From the NCBI RefSeq assembly GCF_029784165.1, contig NC_073696.1, positions 185,544,998-185,608,997 of the forward strand: a stretch of DNA of 64,000 bases, in the 5' to 3' direction. Made by a program: the position numbers and the translations under genes. The notes under the pieces are model-generated. The model was given only the letters and a program-made list of their open reading frames with translations, did no database searches and was not told the DNA's origin. Numbering within the stretch: position 1 is the stretch's first letter; each line of letters starts with the position of its first letter. The stretch comes from Wyeomyia smithii (lineage: Eukaryota > Arthropoda > Insecta > Diptera > Culicidae). Positions 46,481 to 56,632 of the stretch are shown one piece after another.

Positions 46481-46556
46481 CTGCGGACGTTTCTGTTTGA
46501 GATGTGAACATGTAACAGGTAGTACATGTTCACATCTCAAACAGAAACGTCCGTAG
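46481..46556. repeat. Near-perfect 33-bp stem hairpin
   Basis: The left arm CTGCGGACGTTTCTGTTTGA plus GATGTGAACATGT (46481-46513) pairs with 46524-46556 with a single G/A difference, across a 10-base loop AACAGGTAGT. Such a stem could be the core of a small MITE, or could be transcribed into a double-stranded RNA hairpin. No target duplication or adjoining gene was recognised. Confidence 0.88.
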
Positions 46557-46639
46557 TCCAGGGGCAACTAATTCGCCATTTAGTAGCTTGACGATTAACA
46601 AAGATTGATGTTGTTTCTTCCGGTGTTCCAGGGATTTCT

Positions 46640-47340
46640 AAAATCAGTTGTGGGCATCTTTCAGCATATGGAGCTAAGTTGTCGGGGTTTCTCTAGGGTA
46701 AGTTCCGTAGTGCCAATCGAACGATTCCACGTAACCTGGCAAGGATTAAATACAATACCAACATTCTGCAAAACTGGGCGTACAAATACTGTACAGTGAC
46801 TTCTAGCAATGCGGGTTGGAAAAGTCCTTCTCAACCTCCCGTCTAGTTGCTTTAGATATCATTCTTGAGTGGTACAAACCGAACATCATTTTTGAGTTCA
46901 ACAGGATTTGTAAGTCAGTCACTCAGGTAAGTATAAGTATAGTAGGTATTTATCGGTAGTAAGTAAGTATAATGCCCTCAATATGATAATTATGCACAAT
47001 TAGTTGTAATGTACGATTAATCGACATGACTTTTTCCACGCTAACAATCAATTTGTTTCTATGGCAAACAAACTCAGACAGGTTTGTAACCGCCAACAGT
47101 CTCCCTGCGTTTTACCTTTGTTTACTACAGCATACAACATTAAATCGTCAGCATGCACCAGTTTAAAACTCTGTCCAGAATCAAACCAGCACCAATAAAG
47201 CATAGAATAAATTGTAGCGGTCCAAAATTGCTACCTTGTGGGGCATCGGACTTGTTTATAAATGGTCATGATACGCAACCATTTATTCTTACCCGAAGTT
47301 CACGATTCGCTAGGTATGATTCCAATCAGAACACCAATTG
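46640..47340 (-). pseudogene. Jockey-type LINE reverse-transcriptase fragment
   Basis: The minus strand contains SDAPQGSNFGPLQFIL (about 47205-47255), matching the GVPQGSNLGPLLF motif of Jockey-type RTs. About 85 bases later, in another frame, HADDLMLYAVVNKGKTQGDC is the catalytic ADD motif (about 47090-47155). Strongly decayed at both ends. It resembles the element at 61704 but is much older. Confidence 0.72.
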
Positions 47341-47779
47341 AGAATTAATCCCAAGCCAAGGAAGACTATAATAAGGCTTGAATTTCACAGCGAAAGCCCT
47401 AACCAATCATCAGCAATAGAGGTGAAAGGCACGATTACTAATTTGACGTTATGTGCCAGCAAGTAACGGTCCGGTGAATCGCATCAGAATTCAAAATCAG
47501 ACAAAGTGATACTCGGGAAGGCTTCTCTACCCAAGACGCTAGGTTGTGATCATTTACTTTCTCGTAAGATAGAAGGTATGGTTCTAGAAAATTGTTCCCT
47601 CAGAAAATCTCTTAAGGACTAATATCCACCAAATGCTCAAAAAACAAGGCTTTTTTCATGATTTTTTAAAGGACATTTGAGATGCAAGATATATACATAA
47701 TAAATCATTGGATTGAGTAACTCTTGCAGAATAGAAAAAATAATTTTATTGATATTTTTGTTACAAAATGGTGGCTGTG

Positions 47780-48185
47780 CAGCGATTGCCGGGAAACGCT
47801 TTTTTCAAAGCTGTTCCGCGGCGAGCAGTAGAAGTCGTGTCCAACTCCACCTATAACCAAAACAATTTTTTTTTCATTATCTACATAAGTGTCGCTAGTG
47901 AAGTACACATGATTATATTTTCAGAATTTTTCCTCGCAAAATGGTAACGGTTTGAAAAAAAAGTTCTGTTTCAACAAAAAAATCGACTTTGATTGTTTAT
48001 AACTTTAGTTGTTGTTAACCAATCGCTAAAATAGTGTGTACTTCACTAGATAATCTAATGAAGAATGAAGAAGTTAAAATTTCAAGTCAATCGGATTTAA
48101 ACTTTTTCAGTTCTACTGCTCGCCGATTTTGAAAACATGGTTTTGAGAAAAATGCGTTTAAAGTTTCAAATTGCTATAAATCTTA
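47780..48185. repeat. Foldback structure with roughly 180-bp imperfect arms
   Basis: Inverted pairs share one centre near 47972. GCGAGCAGTAGAA (about 47820) pairs with TTCTACTGCTCGC (about 48112). TAGTGAAGTACACA (about 47896) pairs with TGTGTACTTCACTA (about 48034). The AAACGC...TTTTTC block near 47795 pairs with GAAAAATGCGTTT near 48150. It lies just 3' of a transposase pseudogene and may be its terminal region or a separate MITE. Confidence 0.65.
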
Positions 48186-48232
48186 AGAATCGCAACAGTA
48201 AAGTCCTTAATATTTTTTTTACCCTCAGTCAG

Positions 48233-48827
48233 CTATCCCTTCGCCGTAAAGTTTTCCTTTCTGGGCCTTATTTTCCTCTTCTTCCTTTTTTTGACTGATG
48301 TAAGGCTGCGCCTAGCCTCTTTCGCGATATCGGACATGCGATGCTCAGCGACTTTGACGCGGTTGGCGTCCGATCCCACGCAAAACTCGTACATGATCGG
48401 TCCAACGGTTAACCCAAGAGCATGATTATGTATTAGAGGACAGTTAAAAATATCGGCATCACCTCAGTTGGAACAAGACACAAGAATCTTGAAGCTTAGG
48501 CCACGCTTGCTCGACTGTAAAAACCGCACATCACTATTACATTTTTTACACATTCCTAATTCAGAAAAGGCAGTCAATACTGCGGAAAATGTATGAATCA
48601 GTAGTCGCGAAATCACTAACAACATCGCGTTCACGGTTTAAATCAGAAGTTTTGAATTTTTTCGCCGAGGTACTAACGTACTCCGAATCGCCTTTGTCCG
48701 CATGGCGGTTAGGATGGTGTCGATTACTGATTTTACTTCGGGTTGTTCTGGTACTTCTTCTTAGACTGCCTCTGAGGCCACTGTACCACTTGTCACTCAT
48801 ATTTAAGTACTTTTGAATATGACTCAC
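48233..48827 (-). pseudogene. Mutator-like transposase, internally deleted
   Basis: The N-terminal part (minus strand from 48827) includes SEYVSTSAKKFKTSDLN and TDSYIFRSIDCLF. After a frameshift it continues with LGMCKKCNSDVRFLQSSKRG and ISFKILVSCSN-type zinc-ribbon residues, where one cysteine is a stop (about 48470), then GDADIFNCPLIHN. It then passes directly to ALGLTVGPIMYEFCVGSDAN and RVKVAEHRMSDIAKEARR, a C-terminal block, stopping at 48233. In intact insect relatives, annotated as Mutator-like transposase domain proteins, several hundred residues separate these two blocks, so the catalytic core is gone. Confidence 0.7.
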
Positions 48828-49675
48828 AGTTGAAAAGTATAGAAAAACTCAAACAGAGAACGTACACAATGAGAACGGCTGATCGACTAAACCAAGGGAA
48901 ATTGTGAGTAAACTCGTGCTGTAGAGACGCTGTAGCGGTCGAAACTTGATGTAGCGACTTCTATACTTTAAATTTGAAACACGATATCGATCATAGGAAA
49001 CTTCTTCTAGTTTACAAAGCCGAGCATCGCCAAATTACACGACAAATGTGATTTTGGAGCGTAAATGTTGTTCGGTAAAAATTGATTTAAACTAGCTTTG
49101 AGTTAAGATCTGTACTTGGGCGATGTAGATTTTGTTTCTAGGATAGTTTTAGCATGATTAAGCCAAAAAAAATGGCGAGATATAAGAGTGAACGTATGTA
49201 GTCAATCAGCGTATGCTAAGAATATATGATAATGATGAACAATTGCTGTTCAACTTGAGGTTCTATATGCCATACATGCGGAAAAAGATACCGATCTGAA
49301 TACAACAATTATTGAGGCATATTGAAAGTTTGAAGAAGAGACTTTGTTTAAGTTAGGTATATCTAAGGTTGCATGCTTACATCGTTCAATTTTAAACATT
49401 ATTATTCTGTCAGATGAAAACTCGTAACGCGTAGGTTTCTTATTTATTTATTTTTAGAGTGCTTTTTTGTTTTTTGTTTTAAAAGTAAATATAATAAAAA
49501 TTCAATTATCATTCCTCTAGCATTACAAAACTAATAACTTATGTGTTCAGTCAGTTAAGCACGTAACTTCACGTATAAGCGACTATAACTTACTTCACAC
49601 AAAACCTGAGAATTTCATCGTACACAAACTCCAAATTGCATCTTTACAAGTTTTCGCTTCCAGTAGTGTAAGCAT
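48828..49675. other. Spacer 3' of the DM4/DM12 gene, nothing recognised
   Basis: AT-rich. The run AATAAAAATTC near 49494 could serve as poly-A signal for the minus-strand gene that ends at 49676. Confidence 0.4.
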
Positions 49676-50727
49676 TTACATAAACCGCAAGGGACTTGCA
49701 TATTTGCCTAAGGCCAGCTCCAATAGCGAAAATCGACAGACTGGATACAACGACTGGCACATCATTTGACTCTTCCCCTTGCGATGGGCTTCATCATAAA
49801 TTCTCACATCGTCAGGCTCCATCGAAAGAACTCTGGTCTTTGGAAAGCTGAACAAACTGCGCAATATTTCGTTCGCCATGTTTGAGCCCTTTTTACCGAA
49901 AAATTGAGAACTTTCGCACAACGCTCGCAGAACGCATTGCCGTCCATCGTGGCCCATCCTGAAAAAGGGAATTATTTTATATCGTATTTCATGTGGCGTA
50001 TTTGCTTCTTAACGATTAGGATAATTGTCTTCAAGTGAAATATCATATGATTGACTTAATTTGAATTACTTATAAGATTTACACCGTTTACTCTCAGCCT
50101 CAACATTTTATTTTTAAATATTTAGTTGCTCATTGCATGCACATTCCTTACATTGTCGAATCAACAAACGCAATTTTGAACTGTTCAAAAAATAAAATCA
50201 AATCACAGACAGTTACCTGTTGATAGCTAGTTCCATCTTTTGATACAAATCTCGACGGTGTCGTCGTTGTGCCATCGGCTTCGGTTCCATCATATCTTGC
50301 TGGATGCTTATCGTTTCGTTAGGCAAATTGTACGCGATACCCCAATTGACGCCCCAACTGAACATGTTGTAGTTTGGGTTGCCGTACATGCCAACCGTCA
50401 TACATACTGCGACCTTATGTTGTTGTTGGAAGGAGACATGATATACTACACTAGTCATGTTAAGTAGAGAAACTTACCGAAAAACTGGAGCCCAGAGGAA
50501 AAACAAGGAATCTTTTTTTTCTGGATAGGATTTTTGTACTGTCGTTTGGCACTATCAGACTTGTTTCATTTGAGAGAGTACCTAGTACAGCTTCGTCGTA
50601 GGTTTGCGTTAATAATAGGCCCTCATTCACCGAAGCAATCCAGAACAGCAAAATTTGAAATGATGATTTCTAGAAACAGTCAACCGTTACGGTACGCCAA
50701 ATAAGTTTGTTAATTTATAAGTACCAT
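49676..50727 (-). CDS. DM4/DM12-family secreted or membrane protein, four-exon model
   Basis: Exons on the minus strand: 50727-50725 (ATG only), 50669-50478, 50413-50217 and 49958-49676. Introns of 55, 64 and 258 bases all have GT...AG ends (GTACTT..TCTAG, GTAAGT..ATAAG, GTAACT..TTCAG) and keep frame, giving about 223 residues. The start (KSSFQILLFWIASVNEG) looks like a signal peptide. The dibasic SRKKRFLVFPLGSSFSV motif, the MYGNPNYNMFSWGVNWGIAY stretch and the C-terminal GRDGRQCVLR-like block (here GHDGRQCVLRALCE) with later paired cysteines are hallmarks of the insect DM4_12 family, whose function is unknown. The ATG-only first exon is the weakest part; another 5' exon is possible. Confidence 0.82.
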
Positions 50728-50739
50728 TCTGTGTATATA

Positions 50740-52875
50740 TTTCGCGTGCAATTTCCCGGGCGAGCTCTCTCAATTAGCCAAAGATGCCAAACTTTGAAGC
50801 AGCAGCGCAACACTCATTGATTTTCAACCCCGTCAGTTAAGCACGAAGTGACCACTTCTGTATTCAAGTACGTACTACCGAGTATCCAGAGGGAAGAAGC
50901 TGCGAGAAAGTAACAGGAAAATTAAACATTTACCGGTCCAGAAAAGCTGCTGCTCACGCTTTCAGGGGAAACCGAAAGAGAGCACAAAATTACTCTATCC
51001 ACCTGAAAGGCAGGCGAGATGATCTACCAAATATTTTGTAATTGGTGATATATTATTAATTTAGAAGTGGGATCTTAAAGTATTATTGCAACATTATCTA
51101 AATGAAATATTGTTGCAACTAACTTTAATATAGATTGTAATTCTTTCATTGTAGGTAACAGTAGATGAATTAATCTATTCGAAGGAAAAAACTTTCCTTG
51201 TATCAATTAGAGCATTGCTCAGATGTTAAAAACGAGTGAGTTTCCATTTAAAACAATTTCTCACGTGACGTGATCGATTTTCCCCGCTGCTGCTGTCTAG
51301 TTTCAATAACAATCTCCTGTTCGAAAAAGTGATTTGCCAGGAAGCAAGGTCATCAGGTTGAATCAACTGAAAATGAAGCATAATTAGTCCGGAACAGTGA
51401 AACTACCCGGTAGAACCTGTTCTGCCATACGAACAGGTGGTAATGAAAAGCTAGCGACAATCACCGAACAGGTTGAAGTAAGGATCGACAGCATGCTGCT
51501 TCGTTAAATGCGATAATTTTCGCTATTCGTCACCATTCCAATGCTGAAGGCGAGTGGTTTTGTTTGAAATCACTATCAATGGTAACGTGGCTGAACGAGA
51601 AATACAGTTTTAATTAGCGTGCTCATTGGAATGGAAAGTTAAGTTCGTCACTACCTGTTGGTAGATCAAACACAGTTAATTCTAGAATTCAGTCACGATA
51701 TCACGCTCGGGCTCTTACCGGTATTTTGTTTAGGTGCTGGAATACATTGTAGCTGCTTTCATTTTGATTGAGTTCAAGTCTAAGAGAAAGTTTGTTAGCT
51801 AATTCTATCATAATGTAACTAAGAAATTTAAATAAGAGTTAATCTTGAAAAATCGTGTGAAATTAACAAAAAAAGTAGCATTAAACGAAGTAAACAACAA
51901 GCTTATACTATAACGCAACGTTTCAAAAACAACTCACAATATTCACAAACGTTTATGTGTTTCAAATTTGTTTCACGGTGTACGAATGTCCTGAGTTGTT
52001 ATAGCGTTAAACTACTTGGTCTTCATTCACGCTGATTTGCTTGACTCGGTTAGAGAACCATGGCCGTGGATTAAGCGGCAACGTTCGATGATCCCCTCGT
52101 CGACTTTACAAAGTAAATAAGTCGAAAATTAGAAATTGAAAATAATAATCCTAGACGTTACGTCACTGCTTGTATTACCGCTTTTTATTTTACACACATA
52201 AGTAAGCAATCTGTCGATTTTGAAGACTTGATTAGGTATTTTTCAAAAGCAAAATGTAGACGACGTGCTTCACGTATGTCTAAAGTTTCTACTACTTTTT
52301 TGAAAGGTAACGAGCGCTATTGAAACGCAATTTTACTACTTTTGAATGTTCTTAGAAAAGAGAGGAAGAAAGAAAATATCTGTCCCTTGCCCTCAAGACA
52401 CAAATTCGGCCCTGGCAAAGTTTGACAGCGTTACTAACTTCTGATGATTCTGAAATGAAAATGTCTTCATTAAGCCCTAATGTTATCAAATTCATGTTTG
52501 TATTTGTGCATTTAGTTATGTTCTCGTGAGTGTTCTTTTTTCAAACCTCATGTATTTAATTTCATGATAATTGTGCCTTTGACTCAAAATTTACCGGAGA
52601 AAACGTGGCCTTCCAAATATTTGGAATAATTGTTTTATCGAATAATTTTTTTAAATCGAATTAAATTTTTCAAAGTGAATTTAATGAATTTGGGCCTCAA
52701 ATGGCGACTTGATGACTTGGAAGTAGCGCCCAACTTAGCTCCAGCTCTCATTAGTTCGTATTTCACACCTTCACGAGACATACGATTACAATAGACTGCC
52801 AGTTGAAACATTGACACAACTGGTTGGTGATGTTTGAGTGATGTTGTCGACAATAGCAAAGTGAGAAGATGCGAT
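50740..52875. other. Upstream region of the DM4/DM12 gene, nothing recognised
   Basis: AT-rich non-coding sequence. A minus-strand TATATA string lies at about 50735-50742, too close to the predicted ATG to be sure of a role. No transposon motif recognised. Confidence 0.45.
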
Positions 52876-52879
52876 GCCA

Positions 52880-53350
52880 TCATAAACCATACTTCGGCGG
52901 CAGAGGAAACGCTTCGTCAATCGCACTTACCAAATAGTGCGACTCAAAACGGATAAAGTTTGCGGTACGGTTTGGCGAACATGGATTACATGTCAGGAAG
53001 CAGCAGTCCCTAACACTAGTGTCGGAACTGCAGGCATTGACGCAGCGGCATCGCATGAATATGATGGTCACGTCCATTTTCCCGGCAAATCACGACGTGG
53101 CGGTGGTGATGGACGACGAGACCTGTCTCACCCTAAATGGCAACGACTGGCAGAGCACTTCGTATTTTACTTGCCCCACGAAGGAAGTGAGCACCGAAGT
53201 TTATTTCACACACCAAGTTACCCAAGATGCTACTTCGACTGACAGTCAGCCAGAAAGCTGCTCTATTCTTTCGCTGGCCGTGAACGGGGAAATTTATAGT
53301 ACGAAGTGCCTACCGGAAGTTGCGTCGTTCATCAATAGATATCGTAAGGG
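52880..53350 (+). pseudogene. Mariner-type transposase fragment
   Basis: The plus strand codes for TQRHRMNMMVTSIFPANHDV, then VVMDDETCLTLNGNDWQSTS with the first catalytic aspartate (about 53100-53160), SYFTCPTKEVSTEVYF, and LAVNGEIYSTKCLPEVASFI (about 53270-53335), ending with a stretch like RYRKGRDND. This matches a mosquito mariner-like group in which the next residues would be the FWPDLAS motif. Instead the frame runs into LINE sequence at 53355. Upstream coding is decayed. Confidence 0.75.
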
Positions 53351-53354
53351 GAGA

Positions 53355-53515
53355 GATAATGACGTCTTTGAGCGGAAGGTGTTGCGTACCATCTTCGGAT
53401 CGATCAGGTGGAAGACAGTCTACGGACCCTATGCACCCTGCCAAGTTGGTGAACTGCAGCCATGGACCGAGTGGAGTGGAGATGACATTGCTTCAAGAAT
53501 GAGAGACGTGCGGGT
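53355..53515 (+). pseudogene. LINE C-terminal scrap fused to the transposase frame
   Basis: VFERKVLRTIFGSIRWKTVY corresponds to the FERKVLR.IFGG block of the LINE RT tails in this window. It then skips to SRMRDVRV-like residues of the GHVARM region. A deletion-scarred fragment that happens to share an open frame (53019-53780) with the transposase remnant. Confidence 0.65.
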
Positions 53516-54220
53516 TCGACAACAACTACGAAAATATTCACAGGTCACGTTTAACTCGCAATCGTTTATGCGGGTTCTAGTTGGCCCTTTGGTTTGGAGA
53601 TCTCAAATGGCATTTGACTCACGATGTCCAAGAATGTGGTGCCATTTGTGCATGCAGTCGGGTTTGGTCTCATTCACCCGTAGCGTAGCAAGAACTGCCC
53701 GTAACTCGTGCAGTCCGCTCAACATGGTTATGAATCTAACTACCTTGTCGTTCTTAAAACGCGACACCTATCTGCATTAAACACGAGCAATCAGTTTTTC
53801 AACTCATATACGGCTGGTATTCTTGCTCAACTGATGTAATGTCGAGAACCAAACATCCGGCCTGGAATAGGCCTTAGATTCCTTACCAGTTATATTCACC
53901 TAGCTGGTAGCGTTTACGTTTCGCACTACCTCTGTTGGTGACCAGCCTTTAACATGGATTCGCTTCTCTTTCTGCTTCTTGGTTGGAACACCTCGTTCGT
54001 TAGCGTGGATTTGATCAACTTGTCATCTGACCGTATCTCCAACACCGTCGCGGGCGCGTTGAAGGTTTCGGAGAGACTTCGCAGCCCCTTAGCTTTCTGT
54101 TTCCGGTCTAAAACCTAGACCGCCACCGACAGCTGCTCGACGTTCTCCAAAACCTTCGACTTCAGCGTAATTTTTTATAACGATTTCGAAAAGCAACCCA
54201 GGTTTTCCTTCGTCATCTTA
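53516..54220 (-). pseudogene. Copia-type retrotransposon fragment
   Basis: The minus strand reads HKWHHILGHRESNAI (about 53610-53660), the histidine pair of the pre-integrase zinc motif of Ty1/copia polyproteins (W-H-x-R-L-G-H), with a later INDCELNVTC stretch supplying cysteines. RFITMLSGLHELRAVLATLR precedes it. Further 5' (to about 54220) are gag-like, frameshifted stretches. No LTR found. Confidence 0.6.
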
Positions 54221-54479
54221 CTTACTTTACTTTACTTTTGAAGTAGAATACTTCTCTCAGGAAGTTCGGCTACATAGGGATGTGAAATGAAAATCAAAAA
54301 CTGAAAAAAAGCGAGAAATATGTCCAATTTCAAATGCTAATAAATCGGTTAGTTTTCGATGGATTTCCTTCGTTTTTGCAGCAATCGATTAGAAAATCTT
54401 CTAAGATTCCTACCAAATGCATGAAATTGCAATTTTATCATTCGAACTATTGTACTATTGAAAATTCTTGAGCCTTGTC

Positions 54480-54640
54480 AAAACACAAAATTCGACCTCT
54501 GATTGGTCGTTATACCGCGCTTTCCCAAGCACGGTCGGCAGAGTTATGGACCTAGTAAATTGGGGATGCATCATTTGGCCTATATAAGAGCTTCATCAGA
54601 TAATAAATAGACATTTCATCGGCTATTAAATTAAACAACT
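54480..54640 (+). promoter_or_regulatory. Promoter-like block (inverted CCAAT, TATA box)
   Basis: ATTGG (inverted CCAAT) at 54502-54506 and a strong TATA box TATATAAG at 54581-54588, followed by a candidate start region about 30 bases on (around 54612-54620). The arrangement resembles strong insect polymerase II promoters such as histone genes or LTRs. No matching coding region follows, only a hairpin and repeat R. Confidence 0.35.
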
Positions 54641-54716
54641 GAAATTTGAAAAACACGTCTTCATCTACATGCATACTCTGACTATTATTACGTGTTTGCG
54701 TCGCTTAGTGTTTGGC

Positions 54717-54876
54717 TACGGTCATGCAGAACGCAAATAACGGCGCGATGCGATTCGGCAATACGAAATGTGTTGAAATGTATAGCTATAGTATACTTCG
54801 CCTTAAAAAGAGCTGTACTTTTCACCACGGTAAGGCAAATCACATCGCGCCGGCATTCGCGTTCTGCATAACCGTA
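54717..54876. repeat. Hairpin with 39-bp arms
   Basis: The left arm 54717-54755 (TACGGTCATGCAGAACGCAA and onward) and the reverse complement of 54838-54876 (TACGGTTATGCAGAACGCGA and onward) match with about six differences; the 82-base loop separates them. The arms are GC-rich compared with the surroundings. Possibly a small foldback element; no target duplication found. Confidence 0.75.
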
Positions 54877-54979
54877 GCCTTTGTTCCGTTCCCGTTTAAT
54901 GATGTCGTATTAAATGTGCATATTAAAATTCGGCAGCACTTCAACTTCTCATTTGCACAAAATTTAAAAATATTCAATG

Positions 54980-55665
54980 AACTTCATTCAAAATATCAAA
55001 CAAAAAGAAATTACAATACTGCCAATGAACGGTCAACGTTTATTTACTAGAAAAACCTAAATTAATCCACCTAGCGGTCACACTCAGCCTTTCTCATTCA
55101 AACTTATTATTTGTAAAAATAGATTTACATGAATGCTTATATCCAGGTTCATTAAGCAGACAGTATGTGAAGTAAAGAGAGCGAAAAATAAGCGAACTGG
55201 AAATATGATACAGATTTGGAAAAATATACCGCATCCCGACGGGACTTGAACCCGCAATATCCCTGTCTCCGGCATGGCGTTTTGACCAATTAAACTACGG
55301 GGGACGGTGGTACTGTTCCACAGTAAAATATGAGATTTGACGTAATGTTAGTGCTTAAGAAATAGTGAAATAAAAGAAATGACTCTTAATTTCGAACAAT
55401 TTAATCACGAGCGATACCGGGAACGTTCAAATAGTACGATACCACATTTAAATCATGTTGAGGCCATATACATTGATCAAAGCAGGTATAGTTTTGAATA
55501 GTCTTTGAATTTCTTTTCGTTCCAAAACTTTTGAACCACATATCAAATTGTTATGAAGTTTGTTATTTGTAAGTTTGAGAGATGACTCGTTTGTATGACA
55601 CTAGTTATATTCAAATAAGTCGTGTAATCTTTGAGAAAATAGACTTTCGTTGTTTTAACAATTTA
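54980..55665. repeat. Dispersed repeat R, copy 2 (inverted relative to copy 1)
   Basis: Read as reverse complement it follows copy 1: GAAAGTCTATT (near 55650), ACTAGTTATATTC with a single uninterrupted target site, the CCGGGAACGTTC block (about 55415), AAGTCATTTCTTTTATTTC-type sequence (about 55375), and the CTAGGTGGATTAATTTAGG block (about 55060). About 170 bp around 55150-55316, containing a tRNA-like structure, replaces the tandem region of copy 1. Confidence 0.75.
55231..55304 (-). tRNA. tRNA-like sequence, probably SINE head or tRNA pseudogene
   Basis: The minus strand folds as a tRNA: D stem GTTT/AAAC with loop AATTGGTCA, anticodon stem with one mismatch, 5-base variable loop, and T arm GCGGG-TTCAAGT-CCCGT. 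The acceptor stem has two mispairs and position 33 is C instead of T. The anticodon would be GGA (serine), but the short variable loop is wrong for serine tRNA. So it is not a functional tRNA. Its position as an insertion within repeat R favours a tRNA-derived SINE. Confidence 0.55.
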
Positions 55666-55689
55666 ATACATAACGGTTGCTTAAGTTCA

Positions 55690-56632
55690 ATTATAATCAA
55701 ATGAAATGGGAACGTATAGGGCAGCCAAACTTTGAAACCACGTGTTCAATCATAATTCATCAGTTAACCCTTAACTAGCCCGTTAATCTTATATTAATAT
55801 TGTTAAAATCGGTTGTGTAGTTTCTAAGATAATGAAGTTTCGTGATTTTCACATTTCGATACATTACAGACGAAGTTACAGTCCGATTACAAAATTCAAT
55901 AGGGTGTTATGAGGCAGCTAGATCTTTCAATTTGATATTAATTTTGTGGAAATCGGGTCAACCATCTCTGAGAAAAGTAAGTGAGTTTATGTAGTCTTTG
56001 GAATATGCTTCTTTTCATACCTGGATTTCACATTTTTAAACATAACAGGCAAAGTAATAGTCGGATTACAAAAAAAATCAATAGGTTCTTATGGGGCAGC
56101 AAGACCTTTCATATGACACTGATTTTATGAAAATCGGTCTAGCCATCTCTGAGAACCATGAGTGAGGTTAAATAGTCTCCAGAACACGTTTATTGCAATA
56201 AATTCTGAACCACAGGTCCAATCATCATAAAATTCAAAAGTTAAGGGTTTTCTAGGTAGCCCGTTCTTTTAAAATTATTTTTTTTCAAATCGGTTGTGTA
56301 GTTTCTGAGATATTGATGTTTCGTGATTTTCACATTTTTAAACCTAACCTCGAAACTACAAATCCGATTACAATAAAATTCAATAAGGTCACTCTTATGG
56401 GGCAACTAGACCTTTTATTTGCAATTAATTTCATTGAAATCGGTCCAGCTATCTCTGAGAAAATCGAGTGAGGTTGGGAGAGCGTTACATACACACACAC
56501 ATGCACACACATACAGAAAATGCTCAGCTCGTCGAACTGAGTCGAGTGATATACGACATCCGGCCCTTCTGAGCACTTTCATACCTTTAGTTTTTTCAGT
56601 GATTGCTATACCTTTCTAGTAGAAAGGCAAAA
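55690..56632. repeat. Culicid-type repeat with internal tandem units
   Basis: A unit reading TTATGGGGCAGCTAGACCTT followed by GAAATCGGTCYAGCCATCTC recurs at about 55900, 56090 and 56395. A second unit, AAATCGGTTGTGTAGTTTCT, occurs at about 55808 and 56288, giving an alternating order. A CA microsatellite follows (about 56490-56515), then GCTCGTCGAACTGAGTCGAG and the palindromic end CCTTTCTAGTAGAAAGG (about 56611-56627). This layout is one I associate with mosquito genomes. Non-coding. Confidence 0.75.

Noticed and set aside
54712..55050. 112-codon plus-strand frame as a gene
   Set aside because: Its first half is the hairpin at 54717-54876 and its second half is repeat R copy 2; no family match.
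55231..55304. Functional serine tRNA gene
   Set aside because: Acceptor stem mispairs, C at position 33 and a short variable arm contradict a working serine tRNA.
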